A stretch of DNA of 51,414 nucleotides, from assembly GCA_028726465.1 (NCBI GenBank), contig JAQYQB010000028.1, positions 1-51,414 on the forward strand, written 5' to 3'. The position numbers and the translations under genes were made by a program. Below the pieces are notes generated by a model. The model was given only the letters and a program-made list of their open reading frames with translations. It searched no databases and had not been told where the DNA came from. This DNA comes from Mycobacteriaceae bacterium. GTDB lineage: Bacteria > Actinomycetota > Actinomycetes > Mycobacteriales > Mycobacteriaceae. Of this stretch, positions 23,950-31,782 are shown piece after piece (the first letter of the stretch is position 1; each line of letters opens with the position of its first letter).

Positions 23950-24981
23950 CTAGTCCTGCGGGAAAAGCCCCTTGGCGGCGCTCAGCTGCGTGGCGGGCTG
24001 GCTGGGATCGGCCGGGGCATCATCGTCCGGCAGGAGGCCGGGGCGGACGTACTCGTCGGCGGCGTCGACGAATTCCTGCGGCGGGGCGAAGAAGTTCGCG
24101 CCCGTCAGCGGGGTGGAAAAGTCGAGGATGCGGTCGTAGTTGCCGCGGGGCTCGCCCAGGAACATGCGGCGCAGCATCAGCTCGGTCACGCGAACGTCGT
24201 TGGCGTAGCTCATGAAGAAGGTGCCCTGCTCGCCGGTGCCCTTGCCGAAGGCCAGGTTGTCGCGGACGATCTCCAGGGAGTTGCCGTCGACGTCCTCCAC
24301 AGAGTTCAGGAAGACGTGGCTGTTGTGCGGCTTATCGGCGTCGTCGAACTCGATGTCCTCGGCCTTGGTGCGGCCGATGACGCGCTGCTGCTCTTCGACG
24401 CCGATTTCCTCCCAGTCCTTCAGGTTGTGGGTGTATTTCTGCTCCACGATGTAGCTGCCGCCGGCCCACTGGCCCTCAGCAATCAGGGCGGCGTCGGCGC
24501 CGGCGCGTCCCTGAGGGGACTCGGTGCCGTCCACGAAGCCCAGCGGATCGCGGAAGTCCATGTAGCGGAAGGCGTGCACCTCGTCGAGGGTTTCCACCTC
24601 GTCGCCCAGAAGCCCCTTGATGCGGCGGGTGAGCTCGAAGGCGCGGTCGAATTCGTCCGAGCGGATGTGGAAGAACAGGTCCCCGCCCGTCGAGGGCGCG
24701 GAGTGCTTGTCACCCTCCAGCGGCACGAAGTCGTGCAGCCCCTCCGGCTTCGGCGCGGTCGACGGGTCGAAAAGCCGGTCCCACAGCTGGGAGCCAATAC
24801 CCACCACGGCGCTCAGGTGCGAATGCGGATCGCGGAAGCTGACGCCATCGACGGTGCCGGACAGGCCGGTCAGGGCATCGATAGCCGCCTGCTCCTGGCC
24901 TTCGGGCACCTTGAGGTTGATAAAGAATGCCACCTTGGTCTGCGGCAGGATGATCGTCTGGGAAAGCTCATGGGGTTGCAT
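23950..24981 (-). CDS. Dye-decolourising (DyP-type) haem peroxidase
   Basis: The product is 343 residues. The family GXXDG motif is present as LGFVDGTESP, near residue 150, with its catalytic Asp. A later conserved His (HNSHVFLN) is the likely haem ligand, and the region RGTFFM-type (EQGTFFMSYANDVR) is also typical. There is no Tat or Sec signal and no visible encapsulin-targeting tail; the acidic C-terminus ends KGLFPQD. It should be a cytoplasmic haem peroxidase acting on H2O2 with an aromatic or other donor. ATG 24981 lies 7 nt after TATACT and is chosen over longer frames that run into the wecB gene. Confidence 0.85.
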   Translation of the reverse strand: MQPHELSQTIILPQTKVAFFINLKVPEGQEQAAIDALTGLSGTVDGVSFRDPHSHLSAVVGIGSQLWDRLFDPSTAPKPEGLHDFVPLEGDKHSAPSTGGDLFFHIRSDEFDRAFELTRRIKGLLGDEVETLDEVHAFRYMDFRDPLGFVDGTESPQGRAGADAALIAEGQWAGGSYIVEQKYTHNLKDWEEIGVEEQQRVIGRTKAEDIEFDDADKPHNSHVFLNSVEDVDGNSLEIVRDNLAFGKGTGEQGTFFMSYANDVRVTELMLRRMFLGEPRGNYDRILDFSTPLTGANFFAPPQEFVDAADEYVRPGLLPDDDAPADPSQPATQLSAAKGLFPQD

Positions 24982-24994
24982 GTTCCCCAGTATA
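24982..24994 (-). promoter_or_regulatory. -10 box for leaderless DyP mRNA
   Basis: TATACT (24989-24994, minus strand) is 7 nt before ATG 24981, as for a leaderless transcript; the spacer contains GGGGAAC. Confidence 0.65.
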
Positions 24995-25058
24995 GAAGGT
25001 CGCGCGCGCCCCAACCGGCGGAACGCGGGGGCGAATTCCGCCGCGGGGCGGCCGCACC

Positions 25059-26216
25059 CTAGTCCGCGGCGGACGGCGCGAAGTCCGGCAGGCACTCGCC
25101 CAGGCCGAACAGGTTCGCGATGGCCGCGACCGAGCGCGCCGCGCCCTGGCCGTCGCCGTAGGGGTTGACCGCATTCGCCATGGCGGCGTAGGCGGCGTCG
25201 TCCTCGAGCAGGAGGCGCGCCTCCGCGGTGATGAGGTCGCGGTCGGTGCCGACCAGCTTGACGGTGCCTGCCACGACGGCCTCGGGGCGCTCAGTATTCG
25301 AGCGCATCACCAGCACGGGCTTGCCCAGCGCCGGGGCCTCCTCCTGGACTCCGCCGGAGTCGGTCAGGATGATGCTCGCGCGGTTCTGCAGCTGGGTGAA
25401 CTGGTCGTACGGCAGCGGGTCCGTGATGATGACGTTGTCCAGATTTTCGACCTCCGGCAGCACCGCCTGGCGCACCTTCGGGTTCAGGTGCAACGGCAGG
25501 ACGAAGTAAGTGTCTGAATATTCACCCGCCAGGTCCGCGACCGCGTCGCCGATATTCTTCATCGCGTCCAGGTTCTCCCGGCGGTGGGTGGTCACCACGA
25601 CCAGGCGCTTATCGGTGGCCGCGGCGGCCTGCAGCGCCGGATCGACAAACTCGGTGTCCCAGCCGGCGGCCTCGAGCAGCGCGTCGATGACGGTGTTGCC
25701 CGTGACCACGATGTCCTTGCTGCGGAAATTCTCCTTGCGCAGGTTTTCCATCGCACCCTCGGTCGGCGCCAGGTGCAGCGCCGCGACCTGCCCGATGATC
25801 CGACGGTTGGCCTCCTCCGGGAACGGGGAGGAGATATCGCCGGTCCGCAGGCCGGCCTCCAGGTGGATCACCTTGACGCCGCGGTGGAAACCGGCCAGCG
25901 CCGCGGCCATCGCGGTGGAGGTATCCCCCTGGGAGATGATCGCGTCCGGGTTCTCCTTGGAGATCACCTCGTCCAGGCCCACCAACGCCCGGGAGACCAA
26001 TTCGTTCAAGCCCTGCCCCGGCTTCATCAGGCCCAGATCGTGAGCTGGGGAGATCCCGAACATGGAGTTGACCTGCTCGAGCATTTCCTTGTGCTGGCCG
26101 GTGGATACCGGCACGGATTCAAAGCGATCATCCTGGTCGAGGGCCTTGATGACCGGCGCCACCTTGATGGCTTCTGGGCGGGTACCGTAGACCGTCATGA
26201 TCTTCGGGGCAGGCAT
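25059..26216 (-). CDS. wecB: UDP-N-acetylglucosamine 2-epimerase (non-hydrolysing)
   Basis: The product is 385 residues. The start MTVYGTRPEAIKVAPVI is the family signature. Catalytic landmarks are QGDTSTAMAAALAG (Asp), HLEAGLRTGDISSPFPEE (two Glu) and THRRENL (His); the nucleotide site is LTDSGGVQEEAPALGKPVL. It interconverts UDP-GlcNAc and UDP-ManNAc in the cytoplasm, the precursor for ManNAc-containing polymers or for ManNAcA after oxidation. No UDP-ManNAc dehydrogenase is seen in this window. A strong AAAGGAG site lies 5 nt before ATG 26216. The link to the glycan locus 6-7 kb away is inference. Confidence 0.9.
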   Translation of the reverse strand: MPAPKIMTVYGTRPEAIKVAPVIKALDQDDRFESVPVSTGQHKEMLEQVNSMFGISPAHDLGLMKPGQGLNELVSRALVGLDEVISKENPDAIISQGDTSTAMAAALAGFHRGVKVIHLEAGLRTGDISSPFPEEANRRIIGQVAALHLAPTEGAMENLRKENFRSKDIVVTGNTVIDALLEAAGWDTEFVDPALQAAAATDKRLVVVTTHRRENLDAMKNIGDAVADLAGEYSDTYFVLPLHLNPKVRQAVLPEVENLDNVIITDPLPYDQFTQLQNRASIILTDSGGVQEEAPALGKPVLVMRSNTERPEAVVAGTVKLVGTDRDLITAEARLLLEDDAAYAAMANAVNPYGDGQGAARSVAAIANLFGLGECLPDFAPSAAD

Positions 26217-26639
26217 TACGCTCCTTTAGCGAATTTAGGAATACAAAAATGAGTGTGTTTACCTGTAAGGACATTACCGAGGATCAAACAATCCCGCTAC
26301 CGCTACGGCACCCGCAATGGTGTGAATTTCCCGCGCGCTCCCCCGCCACGCGGGCCCCCGCCCTGCCCTCGGCGGGGTTAGTTAGGCTGATTCCTGTGAA
26401 CACGCCAGCAGCAAAGCGGCCCACGCCACGCCTGCTGCGGCCTCATTTGTCGCCGGCACGGCCGGCACCATTCCCATGTCCACACCCTAAATATATAGTG
26501 CTCAATGCATATACGGAAGACTAAGAAAACACTTCGCCCTCCCCACCCCCGTTCGGGCGGGAAGGGAAAATGGGTAGGCTAGGAACGTAAAAAGCACCAC
26601 ACCTATCGCCGATTTTCGCAAGGGAGTAATTTACCGCCC
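26217..26639. other. 423-bp intergenic region
   Basis: It holds a GC-rich inverted stretch (26350-26378) near two TAGGCT -10 boxes at 26383-26388 and about 26575. The first may serve a small leaderless ORF (26396), the second the gene at 26640, with a leader of about 50 nt. Confidence 0.4.
26396..26524 (+). CDS. Possible small leaderless protein, 42 residues
   Basis: A GTG at 26396 lies exactly 7 nt after TAGGCT (26383-26388), the leaderless arrangement seen elsewhere here. The frame gives 42 residues, Pro-rich and basic, starting VNTPAAKRPTPRLLRPHL and ending KYIVLNAYTED before TAA 26522-26524. No family is known to me. The Pro-rich composition may only reflect GC-rich non-coding DNA. A homologue in related genomes would decide. 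Confidence 0.3.
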   Translation: MNTPAAKRPTPRLLRPHLSPARPAPFPCPHPKYIVLNAYTED

Positions 26640-26912
26640 ATGATTCAGTTCGTTGTTGGCGCCGCAGCCGGGTACGTCTTCGGCACTAAGGCCGGCCGCA
26701 AGCGTTATCACCAGATCAAGGGTGCCTACCAGAAGGCCGTCAATTCCCCCGCCACCAAGTCCGCCCTGCGGTCTGCGCGCAAGGCCGTGGCCAACCGCCT
26801 CGACCCGGAACCGCGCATGCGCGAGGTCAAGGACCTGCGTTCCCGCGGCTCCCGGTCCGCTGCGCAGCCCGATATCCCCCGGGACCGCATCTACGAACCC
26901 GACGAGGACTAG
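26640..26912 (+). CDS. Small YtxH-like membrane-associated protein
   Basis: The product is 90 residues. The N-terminus IQFVVGAAAGYVFGTKAGRK is a short hydrophobic, Gly-rich helix followed by basic residues, as in YtxH-type stress or unknown membrane proteins. The rest is basic (SPATKSALRSARKAVANRL) with an acidic end (IYEPDED). It is probably a small inner-face membrane protein conserved in Actinobacteria. The ribosome site AAGGGAG lies rather far (13 nt) before ATG 26640. A strong terminator follows 30 bp after the stop. Confidence 0.7.
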   Translation: MIQFVVGAAAGYVFGTKAGRKRYHQIKGAYQKAVNSPATKSALRSARKAVANRLDPEPRMREVKDLRSRGSRSAAQPDIPRDRIYEPDED

Positions 26913-26941
26913 CCTCGCTCTACCTCGATTAGCCGTGCAAG

Positions 26942-26970
26942 AGCGCGGGCCCGTGCGGCCCGCGCTTTTT
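26942..26970 (+). terminator. Rho-independent terminator
   Basis: A 10-bp perfect stem AGCGCGGGCC / GGCCCGCGCT with a 5-nt loop and TTTTT after it. It ends the small gene at 26640. Confidence 0.9.
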
Positions 26971-27066
26971 CTATGCCTTATTCACGTCACCCAGCCGGCG
27001 GGAGGCAGGGGTTCGGGGGTGCTTTTGAAGGTGCGCTGGGAGTGCTTTGGGTGCGCGTTGGGTGAG

Positions 27067-28983
27067 CTACAGCGCCCGCTCGTTGAGCTCGCGGCGGGCT
27101 TGTTCCAGGGCCACCAGATCGGCGAAGAGGCTGTTGTAGGCGCGCTCGTCGTCGCTGGGGCGCATGCGGCCTAGGCGGGCCTTGAGCTGGGCGATCTGGT
27201 CGGCCACGCGGGATTCCTGCAGGCGGGACAGCACGGAGTCGGCGTAGCTTTCCAGCGGGATATCGCCGGTGGGCAGGATGGTTTCCACGGCCAGCTCCGA
27301 GACGAAGTTGCGGCCGGTCAGATCGCGCATCTGGCCGGCGACGACGGCGAGCCACTCGACGTTGGGCAGCTGCGCGCCGCGCACGGCGCCGCCCTCGGCG
27401 GCGATGGCCTCCCGCACTATCCGGTAGGCGTCGTTGGTATAGGAGTCCGCCGGCAGGCTGTCGAAGTACTCGCCCACCACGGCCGGGTGCTGGAGGGCCA
27501 GCTTGAGGGCCTCGCGCTGCGGCCACAGGTGGGTCTCGTTGGGGCTGGGCGGGCGGATGGCCGGCACGTCCTGCTGGGCGGGCTGGGCCTGCGCGTGGTC
27601 GAAGCGCTTGGCCTGCATCACCGGCTTGCGCTGGGCGTTGGAGCGGTTATCCCGGGCGGCCTGCTCGACCTGGTGCATGACCTCTTCCGGATCCGGCCAG
27701 CCCACCCAGCCGGCCAGGCGGCGGGCGTATTCGCGCTGCAGGGGCTTGTCGCGGATCTGCGCGACGACGGGGACCGCGCGGCGCAGGGCCTGCAGGCGGC
27801 CCTCGGCGGTATCAATCCGGTAGCCGGAAATCAGCGACTCGATGACGAACTCGAACATCGGGATACGGTCGGCGACCAGCTCGCGCACGGCGGCATCGCC
27901 GCGCTTGAGCCGCAGATCGCACGGGTCCATCCCGTCCGGGGCGATGGAGACGAAGGACTGGCCGGTGAATTTCTGCTCGCCCTCGAAGGCGCGTAGGGCA
28001 GCCTTCTGCCCGGCCTCGTCGCCGTCGAAGGTGTAGATGAGCTCGCCGTTGAAATAGCTGTCGTCCAGCATGAGGCGCCGCAGCAGCTGCAGGTGCTCCC
28101 CGCCAAACGCCGTGCCGCAGGAGGCGACCGCGTTGGGCACCCCGGCGGCGTACATGGCCATCACGTCCGTGTAGCCCTCCACGATGACGGCCTGGCGCTG
28201 CTTGGCGATGCTCGACTTCGCCACGTCCAGCCCGAAGAGCACCTTGGACTTGTGGTAGAGCATGGTCTCCGGGGTGTTCATGTACTTGCCCAGGTTGTCG
28301 TCATCGAAGAGCTTGCGCGCGCCAAAGCCGATGACGTTGCCGGCCATGTCCTTGATCGGCCACAGCAGGCGGCGGTGGAAGCGGTCGATGGGGCCGCGCC
28401 GGCCCATCTTGGACAGCCCGGCGGCCTCCAACTCCTCGTAGTCGAAGCCCATACGCAGCAGGTATTTAGTCAGCGTATCCCAGCCGTCCGGGGCGTAGCC
28501 GCACTCGAAGTCGTAGATGACCTGCTGGGAAAAGCCGCGGTCGAGCAGGAAGTTGCGGGCCGTGGCGGCCTCCGGGGTCTCCAGCTGCTGGCGGTAGAAC
28601 TCGTGCGCGGCTTTGTTGGCCTGGATAAGGCGCTGGCGGGTGCCCGGTTTCACGTCGCGGGCGCCGGTGGTCCCGCCCTGGTAGTTGATGTGGTAGCCGA
28701 TCTTCTGCGCGACGGCTTCGACGGCCTCCGGGAAGCTGAGCTGTTCCATCTCCATGAGGAAGGTGAACACGTCGCCGCCCTTGCCCGTGGAAAAGCAGTG
28801 GAAATAGCCGCGCTGGGGGCGCACGTGGAAGGACGGGGTCTTTTCGTCCTTGAAGGGAGACAGGCCTTTCATGGAGTCGTGCCCCGCCGGTTTGAGCTGG
28901 ACGTATTCGCCCACGATCTCCTCAATCGGTGCACGCTCTCGGATCTGCTGAATATCGCTTTCCGGAATCCTGCCTCGCGCCAT
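27067..28983 (-). CDS. dnaG: DNA primase
   Basis: The product is 638 residues. It starts ARGRIPESDIQQIRERAPIE, has the TOPRIM core (VEGYTDVMAMYAAGV near 275, and TFDGDEAG) and a C-terminal helical domain that contacts the DnaB helicase. It makes RNA primers at the fork. Unusual: the N-terminal zinc ribbon normally has Cys-His-Cys-Cys ligands; here the equivalent positions read S42, K45, C63 and T66 (GLSPFKDEKTPSFHV and YFHCFSTGKGG), so zinc binding is probably lost. ATG 28983 lies 7 nt after TACGCT (leaderless). It is followed on the minus strand by a hairpin at 26942 and is divergent from the RNase gene. Confidence 0.95.
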   Translation of the reverse strand: MARGRIPESDIQQIRERAPIEEIVGEYVQLKPAGHDSMKGLSPFKDEKTPSFHVRPQRGYFHCFSTGKGGDVFTFLMEMEQLSFPEAVEAVAQKIGYHINYQGGTTGARDVKPGTRQRLIQANKAAHEFYRQQLETPEAATARNFLLDRGFSQQVIYDFECGYAPDGWDTLTKYLLRMGFDYEELEAAGLSKMGRRGPIDRFHRRLLWPIKDMAGNVIGFGARKLFDDDNLGKYMNTPETMLYHKSKVLFGLDVAKSSIAKQRQAVIVEGYTDVMAMYAAGVPNAVASCGTAFGGEHLQLLRRLMLDDSYFNGELIYTFDGDEAGQKAALRAFEGEQKFTGQSFVSIAPDGMDPCDLRLKRGDAAVRELVADRIPMFEFVIESLISGYRIDTAEGRLQALRRAVPVVAQIRDKPLQREYARRLAGWVGWPDPEEVMHQVEQAARDNRSNAQRKPVMQAKRFDHAQAQPAQQDVPAIRPPSPNETHLWPQREALKLALQHPAVVGEYFDSLPADSYTNDAYRIVREAIAAEGGAVRGAQLPNVEWLAVVAGQMRDLTGRNFVSELAVETILPTGDIPLESYADSVLSRLQESRVADQIAQLKARLGRMRPSDDERAYNSLFADLVALEQARRELNERAL

Positions 28984-28996
28984 GTGTAATAGCGTA
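28984..28996 (-). promoter_or_regulatory. -10 box for leaderless dnaG mRNA
   Basis: TACGCT (28991-28996, minus strand) is 7 nt before ATG 28983. It fits the TANNNT form of this window. Confidence 0.5.
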
Positions 28997-29060
28997 CCCA
29001 GCACCGCAAACCGGCGCCCAATTTCGGTATCGGCTGGCACACCTGTTACAACTTAAAGCC

Positions 29061-29537
29061 ATGGCGAAAAGCGGTAGCTCCCAAAAATCGTGGCCGGTGG
29101 CCTTAGGCGGGCTCGCGGTGGTTCTCATCGCGGGCTATTTCGGCCTGGACTTAGGCGGTAACTCCGGCGCGGGTTCGGGTGCGCAGACCGGTTCCGGCGG
29201 CGCGGGGAGTTCGGAGGCTGCCGTGTCGGCCGAGAATGACACCTGCGAGCTGTCTACCCTGCCGGCCGAGGCCGCCGAGACCGTGGAGACCATCCAGGCC
29301 GGCGGGCCCTACCCGCACCCGGACAACGACAACCAGCGCTTCGGCAACTACGAGGGCGTGCTGCCGGACCAGGCCTCCGACTACTACCGCGAGTACACCG
29401 TGGAGACCCCGGGGTTAAACCACCGCGGCGAGCGCCGGATCGTGACCGGCGGCGGCAGCGAGACCGACCCCGAGCACTGGTACTACGCCTCCGACCACTA
29501 CGAAAGCTTCTGCGAGATCCCAGATGCCGAACACTAA
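29061..29537 (+). CDS. Secreted or membrane-anchored guanyl-specific RNase (RNase Sa/barnase family)
   Basis: The product is 158 residues. One hydrophobic segment (VALGGLAVVLIAGYFGLDLG, about 12-32) and a Gly/Ser linker precede a domain matching the RNase Sa fold. The landmarks are LSTLPAEAAETVETI, GPYPHPDNDNQRFGN, LPDQASDYYREYTVETPG (general-base Glu), RGERRIVTGGG (two Arg) and YYASDHYESF (catalytic His). It cleaves RNA after guanosine. The segment is either a signal peptide or an anchor that keeps the enzyme outside. The 3' end overlaps the inhibitor gene by 14 bp, a typical toxin-antidote layout in which both are made together. Confidence 0.85.
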   Translation: MAKSGSSQKSWPVALGGLAVVLIAGYFGLDLGGNSGAGSGAQTGSGGAGSSEAAVSAENDTCELSTLPAEAAETVETIQAGGPYPHPDNDNQRFGNYEGVLPDQASDYYREYTVETPGLNHRGERRIVTGGGSETDPEHWYYASDHYESFCEIPDAEH

Positions 29538-29769
29538 ACGCGTACTGATCACGGACCACCTGCGCAGCGAGGCCGACTTCTACCGGGCGCTGGGCAACCT
29601 GCGCCAGGCCGGCGAGCGCCCCGCCCCGCGCAACCTTAACGCCCTGGCCGACTTCCTGCGCGAGCTCGGCCTGGATTCCATCGTCTGCGCGAACTGGTGC
29701 CTGCCCGAGGCCGACTCGCGGCGCCTGCGCCGGGTCCTCGACGACCTCGGCGTGCGCCTGCTGCGCTAG
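29524..29769 (+). CDS. Barstar-like RNase inhibitor
   Basis: The product is 81 residues, close to barstar size (89). It reads ITDHLRSEADFYRALGNLRQ, then RNLNALADFLRELGLDSIV with the helix and acidic loop that fill the RNase active site in barstar. The start overlaps the RNase stop by 14 bp in another frame and there is no separate promoter, so both come from one mRNA. It protects the cytoplasm from RNase that has not been exported. The C-terminal segment (RLRRVLDDLGVRLLR) is more basic than in classical barstar. Its stop is 6 bp from the convergent dgt stop. Confidence 0.75.
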   Translation: MPNTKRVLITDHLRSEADFYRALGNLRQAGERPAPRNLNALADFLRELGLDSIVCANWCLPEADSRRLRRVLDDLGVRLLR

Positions 29770-29775
29770 CGGCGC

Positions 29776-31083
29776 CTAATCGTAGAAGCCGGCCAGGTCC
29801 GCGGACTGGCGGGCTAGTCGCTCCAGGCGGGACTCGGTCATGGACGCGATCTGGTCCACGATGACGCGGCAGCGCTGCGCCGGGGTCTCGGCCTGGTCGT
29901 ACCAGAGCCTGAACATCGGGTCCAGCGCCCCCGGCGCGCCGGCGGTCAGGTAGTCGAAGACGCGGTAGATCCGCTCGCGCTGCCTGTCCTGGCGGGCCAG
30001 GTGGGTCGGCTCGTCCATGACGTAGAGGACCGCGATGGTCTTCAGCAGCCGCACCTCCGCATCCGCCAGGGGCGGGACCACCAGGCGGCCGTGCTGGCGG
30101 CCCAGCTGGTTGTTATCCAGCAGGTCCGCGTTGTGCGCGCGGGTGGCGTCCACGGTCGCGCCGACGTAGCGGCCCACCAGCTCCGAGGTCAGCTGCTTGA
30201 GCGCGACGTAGTCGTCCAGGGTGTGGTTGAAGTCCGCGGCGCGGTTGACCACCGGCAGGCGGCGCAGGGAATCGGCGGCGGCGAGCAGCTCCTCGGCCGT
30301 GCCGCCGAAGGCGTGGGCGCCCTTGTCGGCCAGGGCGGCTAGCTCCACCAGGTCCCAGAGCACCTGCAGGGAGATGCGCCCGGAGACCACCCCGTCCTCG
30401 ACGTCGTGGACGGAATAGGCGATATCGTCCGAAAAATCCATGGCCTGGGCCTCCATGGAGGGCAGGTCGTCGGTGTGGCCGGCGCGCAGCCACTCGAGCG
30501 TGGCCACGTCCTCGTCGTAGCAGCCGTATTTACGGTTGGTCGTACCGTCCGGGTTGGTCTTGGTGCGCGGGTATTTGCAGGCCGCGTCCAGGGCCGCGCG
30601 CGTCAGGTTGAGCCCGTAGGAGGTCTGGCTTTCCGCGCCGGTGCCCAGAATCTTCGGCTCCAGGAAGCTCAGGATGCGCAGGGTCTGCGCGTTGCCCTCG
30701 AAGCCGCCGCAGTCCGCGGCGACCTCGTTGAGCGCGTTCTCGCCGTTGTGCCCGTAGGGCGGGTGGCCGATGTCGTGGGTCAGGCCGGCCATGTCGCACA
30801 GGTCCGGGTCCAGCCCCAGCCCGGCCCCGATGCCGCGGGCGATCTGAGCGACCTCCAGCGAGTGGGTCAGCCGCGTGCGCGGGGTGTCCCCGTCGTGGGG
30901 GCCGACCACCTGGGTCTTGTCCGCCAGGCGGCGCAGCGCGGCCGAGTGCAGCACGCGGGCGCGGTCGCGGGCGAAGGCGCCGCGGTGGTCGGCATCGGCA
31001 GCACTGCCGGAAGGAAAGCTCGAGCCCTTGGTCCCTTCCGGGCTGCGGCGCTCACGGTCGACGGGTTGGTAGCTATAGGTCAC
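29776..31083 (-). CDS. dgt: Deoxyguanosinetriphosphate triphosphohydrolase-like protein
   Basis: The product is 435 residues with an HD-domain metal site: RLTHSLEVAQIARGIG (first His), then LTHDIGHPPYGHNGENAL (His-Asp) and a later HDVEDG (SVHDVEDGVVSG). It splits dGTP, or other dNTPs, to a nucleoside and triphosphate, controlling dNTP pools. Order dnaG-dgt with a TPM-domain gene next is the one I recall for mycobacteria and corynebacteria, here with the RNase/barstar pair between dnaG and dgt. GTG 31083 lies 6 nt after TAGACT. Confidence 0.9.
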   Translation of the reverse strand: MTYSYQPVDRERRSPEGTKGSSFPSGSAADADHRGAFARDRARVLHSAALRRLADKTQVVGPHDGDTPRTRLTHSLEVAQIARGIGAGLGLDPDLCDMAGLTHDIGHPPYGHNGENALNEVAADCGGFEGNAQTLRILSFLEPKILGTGAESQTSYGLNLTRAALDAACKYPRTKTNPDGTTNRKYGCYDEDVATLEWLRAGHTDDLPSMEAQAMDFSDDIAYSVHDVEDGVVSGRISLQVLWDLVELAALADKGAHAFGGTAEELLAAADSLRRLPVVNRAADFNHTLDDYVALKQLTSELVGRYVGATVDATRAHNADLLDNNQLGRQHGRLVVPPLADAEVRLLKTIAVLYVMDEPTHLARQDRQRERIYRVFDYLTAGAPGALDPMFRLWYDQAETPAQRCRVIVDQIASMTESRLERLARQSADLAGFYD

Positions 31084-31095
31084 CCTGCCAGTCTA
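31084..31095 (-). promoter_or_regulatory. -10 box for leaderless dgt mRNA
   Basis: TAGACT (31090-31095, minus strand) is 6 nt before GTG 31083. The spacer GGCAGG could also work as a weak ribosome site. Confidence 0.55.
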
Positions 31096-31123
31096 AACGC
31101 CGGGCCGGGCCGCGGCCGGTTGG

Positions 31124-31744
31124 CTAATCGGCGCGTAGGAAATGGTTCCGGCGGGCGCGCGAGGGCCGCAGGCGATTTTCGATGCCGTGCAGCACCCCGC
31201 GCAGCTGCCGCGCCCGGCGGGCACCTACGGTCATCTCCGCGCCGAGGACGGCCAGTCCCCCGCCCTCGTGGGCGGCGGCGCGCCACCAGGAACGGTGCGG
31301 GAAGCGCTGCGGGCAGTCGCGCGCCCCGCAGGTGCGAGCGCGCAGGCCGGCCCGGCGGGCCAGGGCGGCGGTCCGCGCGCGGTGGAGCGGATCGGTGACG
31401 ATGACGCCGGCGCCCAGCCCGCGCGCGGAGACCTCGCGGGCCAGCGCGGCCAGGGAGCCGGCCGTGTCGTTGCCCTCGGCCAGGGCCGTGACCCGGGCGC
31501 TGTCGATGCCGCCGGCCACCATGTCCCGGGCCGCCACGCCGGCCTCGGTGAAGCGATCTCCGGGCAGGTTGCCGCCCAGGGTGAAAACCGCGGCCGCCGG
31601 GTGCGCGTGGGCGAGCTGGGTGGCGGTGGCGATGCGCGCGGCGAGCACCCGGGAGGCCACGCCGTCGTATTGCGCGGTGCCCAGGACCGCGATCCAGGCC
31701 GGCGCGCCGGCTGAGCGGGAAGGTTGTGCTGCGGCTGGTTTCAC
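31124..31744 (-). CDS. YdcF/DUF218-like protein
   Basis: The product is about 206 residues. The start AGAPAWIAVLGTAQYDGVAS and the pattern VLAARIATATQLAHAHP, AAVFTLGGNLPGDR and LAEGNDTAGSLAAL follow the DUF218 family, which binds nucleotide-like or lipid-linked sugar compounds; the SanA/ElyC branch affects envelope glycans. No transmembrane helix is seen, so this copy is probably soluble. GTG 31744 is preferred because CATACT lies 7 nt upstream; ATG 31789 is the alternative but overlaps the divergent gene start. It lies 40 bp upstream of dgt on the same strand. Confidence 0.65.
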   Translation of the reverse strand: MKPAAAQPSRSAGAPAWIAVLGTAQYDGVASRVLAARIATATQLAHAHPAAAVFTLGGNLPGDRFTEAGVAARDMVAGGIDSARVTALAEGNDTAGSLAALAREVSARGLGAGVIVTDPLHRARTAALARRAGLRARTCGARDCPQRFPHRSWWRAAAHEGGGLAVLGAEMTVGARRARQLRGVLHGIENRLRPSRARRNHFLRAD

Positions 31745-31782
31745 CGTGCCCAGTATGCCAGCAACACGGTATTCTGGTGGCC
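31745..31782. promoter_or_regulatory. Divergent overlapping promoters (YdcF-like and TPM genes)
   Basis: Two -10 boxes face away from each other: CATACT (31752-31757, minus strand, 7 nt from GTG 31744) and TATTCT (31770-31775, plus strand, 7 nt from ATG 31783). The -35 region of each overlaps the other gene's promoter, so the two genes compete for RNA polymerase. Confidence 0.5.

Noticed and set aside
23950..24981. DyP peroxidase as encapsulin cargo
   Set aside because: The C-terminus lacks the usual short encapsulin-targeting motif and no encapsulin gene is next to it.
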